Positions 26,706 to 35,244 of a DNA stretch of 64,000 bases are shown piece by piece. The position numbers and the translations under genes were made by a program. The stretch's first letter is position 1. Every line of letters starts with the position of its first letter. This DNA comes from SYFT01 sp964471115 (GTDB lineage Bacteria > Acidobacteriota > Vicinamibacteria > Vicinamibacterales > SCN-69-37): the NCBI GenBank assembly GCA_964471115.1, contig CAYYFE010000005.1:83877-147876 (forward strand), read 5' to 3'. Under the pieces are notes generated by a model that was not told the DNA's origin, did no database searches, and saw only the letters and a program-made list of their open reading frames with translations.

Positions 26706-29413
26706 TCGCGCGAGCCCTGCTGCTGTTCGTCCTGTCGACAACCGTCGCGGCCCAGACACCGCAGACGCCCCGCCCGATGCAGGCCGACGGCATCGTCCGG
26801 CTGCTGACCGAGCTCGAGAACGTGCTGACCGTGAACGACCCGGCCGAGTTCCGGCGGTTGACGACGGCGACGATGCCGGCGGCGGATCGATCGGGATTCC
26901 AGGGCGCGGCGTTCGCCGAGGGGCAGGATTTCGCCTCGGTGCGCGAACGGGACCGGCGGCCCACCGAGCAGGGATCACTCGTGCTCGTCGAGATGCTGCT
27001 GGGCCGCGGCAATCGCGGGCGCATCGCCACCTGGCAGCTGCAGATCGATCGGAATCCGGCCACCGGCGATCATGAGATTGCCGGCGCGACGCCGGTGGCG
27101 TCGGTCGACGGGCTCGTCCAGATGGAGCTGGACGTCGCGCGCCAGTTCGAGGCGCGCGACCTGGTCTTCAACGCCCCCGGACTGACCGTGCGGATGCAGT
27201 CGGGCGCGGTGTTTCTGGCGCAGGTGCCCGACGGCGCCACGGCGCTGCTCTTCCGGGGCAAGGGTGTGATGGTGTTTGCGCCCGCCGACCCGGCTGAACA
27301 GGTGCAGGTGCGGGCGTTTGCCGGCAAACTGGCGCTGGAGTCGCCGGTGGAGGCGGTGTTTCTGCGCCTCAGTCCGTTCGAATTCGAGTCGCGGCTGCAA
27401 TCCGCCCAGCTGGCGCCGGTCGACGTCAACCCCGGCGACGTCGCGCGCGCGAAGCAGATGTTCGAGGAGTTCAGCCGGCGCAGTTACACGCTCAATCTGG
27501 GCGACCTGACGACCGACCGCTGGTCGCTGCTGCCGCCGGTGGGCGACACCGTGGTGGAACTGCGCACACGCCGCCACGGCACGCTGACCTACGTGCGGTC
27601 GAGTGATGACCCCGAAGACGTGTCGCTGTTCGACCGGCAGCGCGGCCGGAACATCTCGGTGTATGCCTCACCCGAGCGGCTGGCGACGCGGGGCCCGTAC
27701 TACTCGGAAGACGAGTCCGCGCCGTACGACGTGGAACATTACGCGCTTGACGTCACGCTGGATCCGGAGCGCGACTGGATCAGCGGGCGGGGATCGCTGC
27801 GGCTGCGCACCCGGGTGGACGGCCTGTCCACGTTGTCGCTGCGGCTGGCGGAGTCGCTGGCCGTGTCGTCGGTGTCGTCGCCGGAACTGGGCCGCGTGCT
27901 CACGCTGCGGGTCGCCGGTCAAAGCGGCGTCATCGTCAGTCTGCCGAGGGCGATGCCGCAGAACAGCGTGATCGTGCTGGATGTGTTTTATTCGGGCCGC
28001 CTGCCGCCGCAACCGATCGATCGCGAGGCGCTGGTGGTGGAGGCGGTGCCGCAGCTGCAGACCGCACCGGATCCCCGCGTCGCGCAGGAGATCATCATTC
28101 CGCCCGAACCCCGGTTCCTCTACAGCAACCGGACGTACTGGTATCCGCAGGCGTCGATCACGGATTTTGCGACCGCCGCCATCCAGCTGCGGGTGCCCGC
28201 GCAGTTCCAGGTGGTGGCCAGCGGCAGCCTGCTCAACTCGACCGTGATGCCGATCACCGAAGGCGCGGGCCGCGGCGGTGATTCGCGCGCCGAGCGCGTG
28301 GTGCAGTATCTGGCCGACCGGCCGGTGCGCTACATCGCGTGCATCATCAGCCGCTTCGTGCCGGTGGGCAGCGTGGTGGCGCCCGCCCCGGCGGTGGCGC
28401 CGGCGGCGTCAGTCGTCTCGGGCGTGCGCGTCGGCGCCGACAACGCCACGTCGGTCGGCATCGACGTGGTCTCGACGCCGCGGTTGCTGCGTTCGAACCG
28501 CTCGTTGCCCGATCGGGTGGCCGACATCGTGGCGTTCATGGCGCGACAGGTGGGCGAGGCACCCTACCCCAACCTGACACTGGCCACGCTGGACGCCGAG
28601 ATTCCAAGCGGCCACAGTCCCGGGTATTTCGCGATCTGGAACCAGCCGACGTTGCCGACGAACCTCTCGTGGCGCGAGGACCCGGTCGCCATCAACGGGC
28701 ATCCGTTCTTTTTCCTCGCGCACGAGGTGGCCCACCAGTGGTTCGGACAGGCCATCGGCTGGAAGAACTACCACGAGCAGTGGCTCAGCGAAGGACTGTC
28801 GCAGTATTTCGCGGCGATGTACGCCGCCCAGGATCGGGGGCCGGAGGTCGAACGGCAGCTGTTTTCGCAGATGCGCGCGTCCGCCATGGACCTGTCGCGT
28901 CACGGGCCGGTGCATCTGGGCTACCGGCTGGGCCACATCCAGGGGGATGGCCGGATCTTCCGCGGCCTGGTCTACAACAAGGCGGCGGTGGCGCTGCACA
29001 TGTTGCGCCGCATGATTGGCGCCGAGCCGTTCGACCGGGGCATCCGCCGGTTCTACCGGGCGCACCGGTTCCAGAAGGCGGGGACCGACGACCTGCAGCG
29101 GGCCTTTGAAGCCGAGGTGGGGATCTCGCTGGGGCGTTTCTTCGAACGGTGGATCCTGGGTTTCACCCTCCCGGAGGCCCGCCTGAGCTGGCGGATGGAT
29201 CCGGATCAGGCCCACGTGTTCATCCGCCTGGAACAGACCGGCGACACCTTCGACTTCCCGCTGACGGTGACCCTGTCGTTCCGGGAGGGCCCCCCGCAGC
29301 CCCTGACCCTGCAGGTCACCAGCGCCGTGCACGAGGTGCGAGTGCCGGTCCGGGGCCCGGTCCGGCAGGTCGACGCCCGCGACGACCTGACGCTGGTCAA
29401 CGTCCGGCGCTGA
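26702..29413 (+). CDS. Secreted M1-family zinc aminopeptidase
   Basis: The 903-residue protein opens with a signal peptide (MIARALLLFVLSTTVAAQ). A long N-terminal region of about 350 residues precedes the M1 fold. The zinc motif HEVAHQWFG begins at residue 674, with the third ligand in WLSEGLSQYFA. The usual GAMEN exopeptidase motif is not evident; GYFAIWNQPTLP occupies that region, so substrate recognition may differ. It would act in the periplasm or outside. It is cotranslated with the SpoIIE phosphatase gene, an unexplained pairing. Confidence 0.9.
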   Translation: MIARALLLFVLSTTVAAQTPQTPRPMQADGIVRLLTELENVLTVNDPAEFRRLTTATMPAADRSGFQGAAFAEGQDFASVRERDRRPTEQGSLVLVEMLLGRGNRGRIATWQLQIDRNPATGDHEIAGATPVASVDGLVQMELDVARQFEARDLVFNAPGLTVRMQSGAVFLAQVPDGATALLFRGKGVMVFAPADPAEQVQVRAFAGKLALESPVEAVFLRLSPFEFESRLQSAQLAPVDVNPGDVARAKQMFEEFSRRSYTLNLGDLTTDRWSLLPPVGDTVVELRTRRHGTLTYVRSSDDPEDVSLFDRQRGRNISVYASPERLATRGPYYSEDESAPYDVEHYALDVTLDPERDWISGRGSLRLRTRVDGLSTLSLRLAESLAVSSVSSPELGRVLTLRVAGQSGVIVSLPRAMPQNSVIVLDVFYSGRLPPQPIDREALVVEAVPQLQTAPDPRVAQEIIIPPEPRFLYSNRTYWYPQASITDFATAAIQLRVPAQFQVVASGSLLNSTVMPITEGAGRGGDSRAERVVQYLADRPVRYIACIISRFVPVGSVVAPAPAVAPAASVVSGVRVGADNATSVGIDVVSTPRLLRSNRSLPDRVADIVAFMARQVGEAPYPNLTLATLDAEIPSGHSPGYFAIWNQPTLPTNLSWREDPVAINGHPFFFLAHEVAHQWFGQAIGWKNYHEQWLSEGLSQYFAAMYAAQDRGPEVERQLFSQMRASAMDLSRHGPVHLGYRLGHIQGDGRIFRGLVYNKAAVALHMLRRMIGAEPFDRGIRRFYRAHRFQKAGTDDLQRAFEAEVGISLGRFFERWILGFTLPEARLSWRMDPDQAHVFIRLEQTGDTFDFPLTVTLSFREGPPQPLTLQVTSAVHEVRVPVRGPVRQVDARDDLTLVNVRR

Positions 29414-29419
29414 TAGAAT
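29414..29419 (+). promoter_or_regulatory. -10-like box TAGAAT, 9 nt before the nuoG-like ATG
   Basis: TAGAAT in the context TGATAGAAT lies 9 nt upstream of the ATG at 29429. The 15-bp gap leaves no room for a ribosome-binding site, so a leaderless transcript is likely. Confidence 0.45.
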
Positions 29420-29428
29420 TGCGGGGTT

Positions 29429-31198
29429 ATGGAAACGGTCACGCTCACGATTGACGGCCGATCGGTCACGGTAGCCAAGGGCAAGTCGGTGCTGGAAGCG
29501 GTGCTCGAAAGCGGCGGGCACGTGCCGTATTACTGCTACCACCCCGGTCTGGGCATCGACGCCTCGTGCCGCGTCTGTCTCGTGAAGATCGAGAAGATGC
29601 CGAAGCTGCAGACGTCGTGCTCGACGCCGGCCACCGAGGGCATGGTCGTGACGACCAATTCCCCCGACGTGCAGGCCGCGCGCGCCAGCGTCTTCGAGTT
29701 CCTGCTCGTCAATCACCCGCTCGATTGCCCGGTCTGCGACAAGGGCGGCGAATGCCCGCTGCAGGACTACTCGTATTCGTACGGTCCCGAGCGCAGCCGC
29801 ACCGAATTCCCACGCCGCACGTTCGACGGCGAAGGCGTCAAGGCCGACGTGGATTTCGGGCCGACGCTGATGCTCAACCGCAACCGCTGCATCATGTGCA
29901 CGCGCTGCATCCGCTTCATGGAGGAAGTGGACGGCGACGCGCAGATCGGCGTGTTCCAGCGGGGCGTGCACAGCGAGATTTCGACCTTCGAGGAAAAGGG
30001 CGTCGTCTCCCTGCTGTCGGGCAACCTGATGGATGTCTGCCCGGTGGGCGCGATCACCACGCGTGATTACCGCTTCAAGTCCCGGCCCTGGGACAACCCG
30101 ATGGCGGTCGACACGATCTGCACCGGGTGCGAAAAGGGCTGCAACGTCACGGCCTGGATCAAGGCCAAGCCCGAGTGGGCCAAGGGCACCCGCCTCATCC
30201 GCCTGACGCCGCGGTTCAACCCCGACGTCAATCAGTACTGGATGTGTGACATCGGCCGCTTCGACTACCACTGGGTGGAAGGCGACCGGCGCCTGCGGCA
30301 GCCGCAGGTGCGCACGGCGCGGGGCCTCGACTCGGCGCCGTGGGACCAGGCGCTCATCGCCGTCAAACAGGCGGTGGACGCGGCCGGCGCATCGCAGTCG
30401 CGTGTCTTCGTGTCGGGGCACGCCTCGCTCGAAGAGCTCTACATGCTCAAGCAGTTTGCGGGCCTCACCGGCGGCGTGACCTTCGGCTGGCGGCACCGCG
30501 TGAAACCGCAGCCAGCCAACACGAAGTTCCGGATCCCGGCGACCGACGCGCCGAACCTGCGCGGAGCCCGCGACCTCGGCTTCAAGCTCGGCGCGGCCGA
30601 CGCGCCGGCCGACGTCACCGGGCTGCGCGCCGCGGTCGACACCGGCGCCGTGAAGCTGCTCTACGTGATTGACCCGGGTCCCGATGGGTCGCTCGGCGAC
30701 ATCGAGTGGATCCTCGCCGCGAAGCAGTCCGGCCGGATCTCGACGCTGATCGTCCAGGGTGTGCTCAAGAACGCCCTGACCGAGGCGGCCGACATCGTCC
30801 TGCCGGGCTCGGCATTCGCGGAAAAGGACGCCACCTATACGAACGCCACCGGCCAGGTGCAGCCGGTGTCGCGCGTCATCACGCCTCCGGGCGACGCCGT
30901 CGAAGACTGGCAGATTCTCTCGAAGGTGGCCGTGGCCTTCGGTGCGACGGTTGCGCAGACCTCGTCGAGCGCGGTCCGCCAGGCTCTGGCGACCGAACTG
31001 GCGTCAACGCCCGGCTACAGCGCCCTGGCCGACATGGCCTTCGCGCGGCCGGTGTCGGCGCGGCAATACCTGGAATCCTCCAACCCGATGGAACGTGGCA
31101 AGTGGGACTCGCTCTTCCAGGACCTGCCGCCGGTCAAGTTCGGCGACGAGTTCGGGCCGGTGCCGCGCGCCGACGTGATTCCGCTGCGGCCGGTCTAG
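29429..31198 (+). CDS. nuoG: NADH-quinone oxidoreductase subunit G-like iron-sulfur protein
   Basis: The 589-residue protein has an N-terminal 2Fe-2S ferredoxin domain (YYCYHPGLGIDASCRVCLVK then SCST), the histidine-cysteine cluster site in HPLDCPVCDKGGECPLQD, a 4Fe-4S site in NRCIMCTRCIRFMEE and DVCPVGAI, and ICTGCEKGCNV for a further cluster. The rest is a shortened molybdopterin-oxidoreductase-like domain. This matches NuoG, which carries electrons in the peripheral arm of complex I. It is much shorter than the roughly 900-residue E. coli protein but similar to short NuoG forms. No other complex I gene is in the window. Confidence 0.9.
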   Translation: METVTLTIDGRSVTVAKGKSVLEAVLESGGHVPYYCYHPGLGIDASCRVCLVKIEKMPKLQTSCSTPATEGMVVTTNSPDVQAARASVFEFLLVNHPLDCPVCDKGGECPLQDYSYSYGPERSRTEFPRRTFDGEGVKADVDFGPTLMLNRNRCIMCTRCIRFMEEVDGDAQIGVFQRGVHSEISTFEEKGVVSLLSGNLMDVCPVGAITTRDYRFKSRPWDNPMAVDTICTGCEKGCNVTAWIKAKPEWAKGTRLIRLTPRFNPDVNQYWMCDIGRFDYHWVEGDRRLRQPQVRTARGLDSAPWDQALIAVKQAVDAAGASQSRVFVSGHASLEELYMLKQFAGLTGGVTFGWRHRVKPQPANTKFRIPATDAPNLRGARDLGFKLGAADAPADVTGLRAAVDTGAVKLLYVIDPGPDGSLGDIEWILAAKQSGRISTLIVQGVLKNALTEAADIVLPGSAFAEKDATYTNATGQVQPVSRVITPPGDAVEDWQILSKVAVAFGATVAQTSSSAVRQALATELASTPGYSALADMAFARPVSARQYLESSNPMERGKWDSLFQDLPPVKFGDEFGPVPRADVIPLRPV

Positions 31199-31200
31199 CA

Positions 31201-31225
31201 GGGTCCACAGGGTCCACAGGGTGCC
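31201..31225. repeat. Nonamer tandem repeat, GGGTCCACA x2 plus GGGTGCC (family B)
   Basis: Two GGGTCCACA units and a partial third fill the 27-bp gap between the convergent nuoG and lipid kinase genes. A related unit (GGTCCACAA) forms the longer tract at 49248-49301. Confidence 0.8.
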
Positions 31226-32110
31226 TCATGGAACGCGTACCTGAAGCGCCGAAGGGGCGACGCGGATATGCGCGGGTGACGTCAGTTCGCAGACTTCCCC
31301 ATCCAGGTGTGCCAGCAGGCGGGCGCCGGTGACGGTCGCCTCAGACAGCCGAAAGCGTGTAATGCCTTCCGCCGGGGCGTGATGGCGCCAGAACAGGCGC
31401 CGGGCGCGCCAGATCTGCCGCCACGGTGACCCCGCGTCCGCCAGAATGACATCCAGCTGCCCGTCTGACGGATCGGCGCCGGGCGCCAGCACGGCCCCGT
31501 TGCCGTACTCGGGCAGGTTGGCCACGCCCAGCAGGAACAACGGACCCGACCGCCGCCCCTCGGCCCACACTAACGTGTAGTCGAGCGCGCGGTACGACCA
31601 GACCAGCTTCGCGCTGTTGACGATGTAGCCCCAGGCGCCACGCGTGGACCGCTTCGCGAAGAGCTCGCCGACGGCGGCATCAAAGCCCAGTCCCAGCACG
31701 TTGAGGAACGGCTGGTCGTTGACGTACCCGACGTCCATGGCGCGCGTGCGTCCGTCCACGACGATCGAAAACGCGCGCGAAAGATTGGCTGGAATCTGAA
31801 GACCGCGCGCAAGGCCGTCGCCGGATCCACACGGCAACACCCCCAACGGCACTCCGCTGCCGACCAGCGCCTGCGCGACCTCGTTCACGGTGCCGTCGCC
31901 GCCCATCGCCGCGACGACCTCACATCCCTCCTGCAGGGCCTGCGCGGCCAGCTCACGCGCATGACCGGCGCGCGCGGTCACCGACACGCGCAGATCGAGA
32001 CCACGTGCGGCGGCGGCGCGCGTCACCCAGTCGCGCCGGCGATCGGCTTCGCCGGGCCGGCTGCCGCGACGGCCCGAGATCGGATTGATGACGACGCCCA
32101 GTCGGGTCAA
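31226..32110 (-). CDS. Diacylglycerol kinase-family lipid kinase (YegS/BmrU-like)
   Basis: The 294-residue protein starts at a TTG (32110), since no ATG or GTG gives the conserved opening LGVVINPISGRRG. It has the nucleotide motif MGGDGTVNEVAQAL, GVLPCGSGDGLARGL and DVGYVNDQPFLNVLGLGFDA. These mark the DAGK catalytic superfamily, which phosphorylates diacylglycerol, sphingoid bases or similar lipids at the membrane. The usual G-T-x-N-D-F motif reads GSGDGLARGL, so substrate preference is unclear. A TATAAC box lies 7 nt upstream of the TTG. Confidence 0.88.
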   Translation of the reverse strand: MTRLGVVINPISGRRGSRPGEADRRRDWVTRAAAARGLDLRVSVTARAGHARELAAQALQEGCEVVAAMGGDGTVNEVAQALVGSGVPLGVLPCGSGDGLARGLQIPANLSRAFSIVVDGRTRAMDVGYVNDQPFLNVLGLGFDAAVGELFAKRSTRGAWGYIVNSAKLVWSYRALDYTLVWAEGRRSGPLFLLGVANLPEYGNGAVLAPGADPSDGQLDVILADAGSPWRQIWRARRLFWRHHAPAEGITRFRLSEATVTGARLLAHLDGEVCELTSPAHIRVAPSALQVRVP

Positions 32111-32117
32111 GGCAGGT

Positions 32118-32125
32118 GTTATAGT
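32118..32125. promoter_or_regulatory. Overlapping opposed -10-like boxes in a 23-bp divergent gap
   Basis: The sequence GTTATAGT holds TATAGT on the plus strand (8 nt before the ATG at 32134) and TATAAC on the minus strand (7 nt before the TTG at 32110). Both genes would give leaderless or nearly leaderless mRNAs from the same short AT-rich core. Confidence 0.45.
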
Positions 32126-32133
32126 AGCGTTCC

Positions 32134-33276
32134 ATGCCGAACTCTCGTCGCGGCCTGTGGCTTCTGCTGCTGGGTGTGGTACTCGCAGGGGGCGCAGCGT
32201 GGCAGACGTGGCAGTTCGAGCAGCAGTTCACCACCCGACAACTCGATCGTGATCGCCTGGCGCGACAGTACGCCTCGCTCGAACTGACGATCGCCGACTT
32301 GAAGAACGCCCAGGCCGGGTACGTCGCGGCGGGTCAAGGCGCCGACTTCTGGATGACGCGGTTCGACGAGCTGGCGGATCAGCTCGAGGCGCTGCTCATC
32401 GCCCGGCGTGACGCCGCGGACGCGGCGGCGCAGGCCTCGTTGACGGCCGCGCTCGCGCAGCTGGAAGCCCTGGGCACCTCGGACCAGCGCGCCCGCCGGT
32501 ATGTCGGCAACGACCAGCGGCTGCTGGCGTCCGACGTCATCTACGTCGAAAGTCTCGAGATTCTCAATCGCCTGTCGACCGAGGTCACCACGGCTCGCGA
32601 AGTGGATTGGGCCGCGGCGTCGGCCGCAGCGACCCAGCCGCGTGTCTTTCAGGCGTCGGTCGCCGGCGCCGCAGCGGCGCTGCTGCTGATCCTGCTGGCC
32701 GTGGCCGTGCGCACACGCCAGGCCGAGGCACCCGCCGCGGAGGCGCAATCGCCTGGTCAGACAAGTCCGGCGCCCGCCGCGGCTCCGCCGGCACCGCCGG
32801 TCGAACGTCCGGTCGCGGCGGCCGGCGTGGCCCAGGCCGCGGACGTCTGCGTCGATCTGGCGCGTCTGCTCGACGGGCGCGACCTGCCGGCGCTGCTGGC
32901 CCGCGCGGCGGATGCGATCCAGGCCAAGGGTCTCGTGTTGTGGGTCATCGATGATCGCCGCGAGACGCTCACGCCCAGCCTCGCCCACGGGTATTCCGAA
33001 CGGACCGTTCAGAAGCTCGGCACGCTGCCGGTCTCGGCCGACAACGTGACGGCGGTGGCCTGCCGCACGATGTTGCCGCAGACCGTGCCCGGCGCGCTGG
33101 CGGTGCCGCTGATCGGACCGGCCGGCTGCGTCGGCGTCCTCGCAGCGGAGGTGACCGGCGCCACGGCGGGATCGGTGCTGCCGGTGGCGCGCATCATCGC
33201 CGCCCAGTTGTCCGCCGTCATTTCTCCCGTTCCCGCCGCCCAGGCGCAGACTCGACCCGCCGCAGGCGCACACTGA
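32134..33276 (+). CDS. Membrane-anchored sensor-like protein with GAF domain
   Basis: The 380-residue protein has two membrane segments (residues about 6-23 and 177-194) flanking a helical, probably extracytoplasmic region of about 150 residues. A proline-alanine-rich linker follows, then a GAF-like domain (LVLWVIDDRRETLTPSLAHGY, AVPLIGPAGCVGVLAAEV). It has no kinase or output domain. It lies 4 bp before a receiver-only response regulator and two histidine kinases, so it probably feeds the same pathway. The ligand is unknown. Confidence 0.75.
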   Translation: MPNSRRGLWLLLLGVVLAGGAAWQTWQFEQQFTTRQLDRDRLARQYASLELTIADLKNAQAGYVAAGQGADFWMTRFDELADQLEALLIARRDAADAAAQASLTAALAQLEALGTSDQRARRYVGNDQRLLASDVIYVESLEILNRLSTEVTTAREVDWAAASAAATQPRVFQASVAGAAAALLLILLAVAVRTRQAEAPAAEAQSPGQTSPAPAAAPPAPPVERPVAAAGVAQAADVCVDLARLLDGRDLPALLARAADAIQAKGLVLWVIDDRRETLTPSLAHGYSERTVQKLGTLPVSADNVTAVACRTMLPQTVPGALAVPLIGPAGCVGVLAAEVTGATAGSVLPVARIIAAQLSAVISPVPAAQAQTRPAAGAH

Positions 33277-33280
33277 TCCG

Positions 33281-33646
33281 ATGGCCGAATTCCTGCTGAT
33301 GGCGGAAGACGATCCGGACATCCAGATCGTCGCTCGAATGGCGCTGAGGAAAGCGGGCTTCCGCGTGGAAGTGGTCAGCAACGGCCTGGCGCTCCTGGAG
33401 CGCGTGGCGGTCGAGCGCCCGGACGTGATCCTGCTGGACTGGATGATGCCGGAGATGAATGGCCCGGACACCTGTGCGGCGCTCAAGGCCAATCCCGCCA
33501 CCGCCGACATCCCCGTCATCTTCATGACGGCGAAGTCGCAGGGGTTCGAGCGTGACCACGGTCTGGCCAGCGGGGCGCGGGGGTACATCATCAAGCCCTT
33601 TGACGCCCTGACGCTGGGCGACCGCATCCGCGACATCCTCCGCTGA
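33281..33646 (+). CDS. Single-domain response regulator (receiver only)
   Basis: The 121-residue protein is a complete CheY-like receiver: acidic pair in MAEDDPDIQ, phosphoacceptor D53 in ILLDWMMPEMNG, conserved threonine in FMTAKSQ and the lysine in IIKPFD. There is no output domain, so it acts by protein contact or as a phosphate shuttle. Its last base overlaps the start of the following histidine kinase gene (TGATG), which makes that kinase its likely partner. Confidence 0.93.
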   Translation: MAEFLLMAEDDPDIQIVARMALRKAGFRVEVVSNGLALLERVAVERPDVILLDWMMPEMNGPDTCAALKANPATADIPVIFMTAKSQGFERDHGLASGARGYIIKPFDALTLGDRIRDILR

Positions 33647-35244
33647 TGGCCCGATCGCCGCGTTCCTACCCGCCGATCCCTCCCGACGAATCGCAGCGGC
33701 TCGAAACGCTGCGCAGTTACCGGGTGCTCGACACGCCGGCCGAACCGGTCTTCGATGAAATCGTGGAGCTCGCCGCCCGGCTCACCGGGGCGCCGATGGC
33801 GCTGGTCACGCTGGTGGACGAAGACCGCCAGTGGTTCAAGGCCCGGCTGGGCCTGGACGGCACCGAAACCAGACGCGAAGACGCCTTCTGCGCGCACGCG
33901 CTCGGACGCACCGACCTCATGGTGATTCCGGATGCGAAGCAGGACGAGCGGTTCGCTGAAAACCCGTACGTGCTGGCCGACCCCCACGTCCGGTTCTACG
34001 CCGGCGCGCCGCTGGTCGCCCCCGACGGCCACGGGCTTGGCGCGTTGTGTGTCCTCGACCGCGTCCCTCGCACGCTCACCGACGACCAGGCGATGACCTT
34101 GCGGGTCCTGGGACGCCAGGTGATGGCGCAACTGGAACTGCATCGGCATCTGCGTCGCGCGCAGGAACAACGCCGCGACCTGCTGACATTGCTCGATGCG
34201 CTGCCGGCCGCGGTCATCATTGCTGACGCCCCCGACGGCCAGGTGTCGTTTCAGAACCGCGCGGCGGAGGCGCTGCTCGGCCTGAGCCATCATTCGAGCG
34301 AAGACCTGCGCGCGTTCTGGCGCGCGACGGGAGTCAGCCGGCAGAACGGCGAGCGGCTGGCGCCCGCGGAGTGGCCGGCCATGCGCGCGCTCGGCGGCGA
34401 GACCGTCATCGGCGAGGACCTCACCCTGCAGCTTCCGTCCGGGCGGACCCTGTCCATCCTGATTTCCGCCGCGCCGGTGCGCGACCTCAGCGGCGCGATC
34501 ACCGCCGCCGCCATCGGCTTCCAGGACGTGAGCCAGATGCACGAGGTCGCGCGGCTCAAGAACGAATTCGTGGCGACGGTCAGCCATGAACTGCGCACGC
34601 CGCTCACCTCCATTCGCGGGTCGTTGCAGTTGCTGCTCGCCGACGACGAGATGTTGCCGACGTCGGACGGCCGTGACCTGGTGCAGGTGGCGCTCAAAAA
34701 CACCGAACGGCTCGTCCGCATCATCAACGACATCCTCGACATCGCGAAGATCGAAGCCGGCCAGCTGCCGATGGCCGTCCGGCGCGTGGCCGCCGACGCC
34801 CTGGTGCGCATGTCCGCCGACGCGGTGACCGGCATGGCGCAGGAGCGGCAGGTGGCCATCCTCTGCGACGTCCCCGACGATGCGCCGTTCGTGCTGGCGG
34901 ATCCGGATCGTCTGGTGCAGTCGCTGATCAACCTGCTGTCCAACGCGATCAAGTTCTCACCGGCCGGCGGGCACGTCACGGTCCGCGCGCATCGGGACCC
35001 GGGTGGACGGGTGCGCCTCTCGGTCAGCGACCAGGGCCGCGGCATCCCGCCCGAGGAACTGGGTCGCGTCTTCGACAAGTTCCACCAGGTGGGCGGCCCC
35101 AACCGCCAGGGCACGGGGCTCGGCCTGTCGATCACCCGCGCCATCGTGGAGCAACACGGCGGCGAGGTGACCGTTGCGTCGACGCTCGGTGCCGGGACGA
35201 CCTTCACGATTGCCCTGCCCGAAGCGGCGGCCGACACACCGTGA
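33646..35244 (+). CDS. GAF-PAS histidine kinase
   Basis: The 532-residue protein has no membrane segment. Residues 20-165 form a GAF domain with the ALVTLVDEDRQWFKARLGLD pattern, followed by a PAS-like domain (residues 185-290). The kinase core has H314 in ATVSHELRTPLTSIRGS, the N box LINLLSNAIKFSP, and G boxes SDQGRGIPPEELGRVFDKF and GTGLGLSI. It should autophosphorylate in response to a cytoplasmic signal. It is coupled to the upstream receiver protein and to the downstream kinase (GTGA overlap). Confidence 0.93.
   Translation: MARSPRSYPPIPPDESQRLETLRSYRVLDTPAEPVFDEIVELAARLTGAPMALVTLVDEDRQWFKARLGLDGTETRREDAFCAHALGRTDLMVIPDAKQDERFAENPYVLADPHVRFYAGAPLVAPDGHGLGALCVLDRVPRTLTDDQAMTLRVLGRQVMAQLELHRHLRRAQEQRRDLLTLLDALPAAVIIADAPDGQVSFQNRAAEALLGLSHHSSEDLRAFWRATGVSRQNGERLAPAEWPAMRALGGETVIGEDLTLQLPSGRTLSILISAAPVRDLSGAITAAAIGFQDVSQMHEVARLKNEFVATVSHELRTPLTSIRGSLQLLLADDEMLPTSDGRDLVQVALKNTERLVRIINDILDIAKIEAGQLPMAVRRVAADALVRMSADAVTGMAQERQVAILCDVPDDAPFVLADPDRLVQSLINLLSNAIKFSPAGGHVTVRAHRDPGGRVRLSVSDQGRGIPPEELGRVFDKFHQVGGPNRQGTGLGLSITRAIVEQHGGEVTVASTLGAGTTFTIALPEAAADTP

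Noticed and set aside
32119..34587. 822-codon minus-strand open frame opposite the GAF protein and kinase
   Set aside because: No domain, and it covers the proven response regulator and kinase motifs on the other strand.
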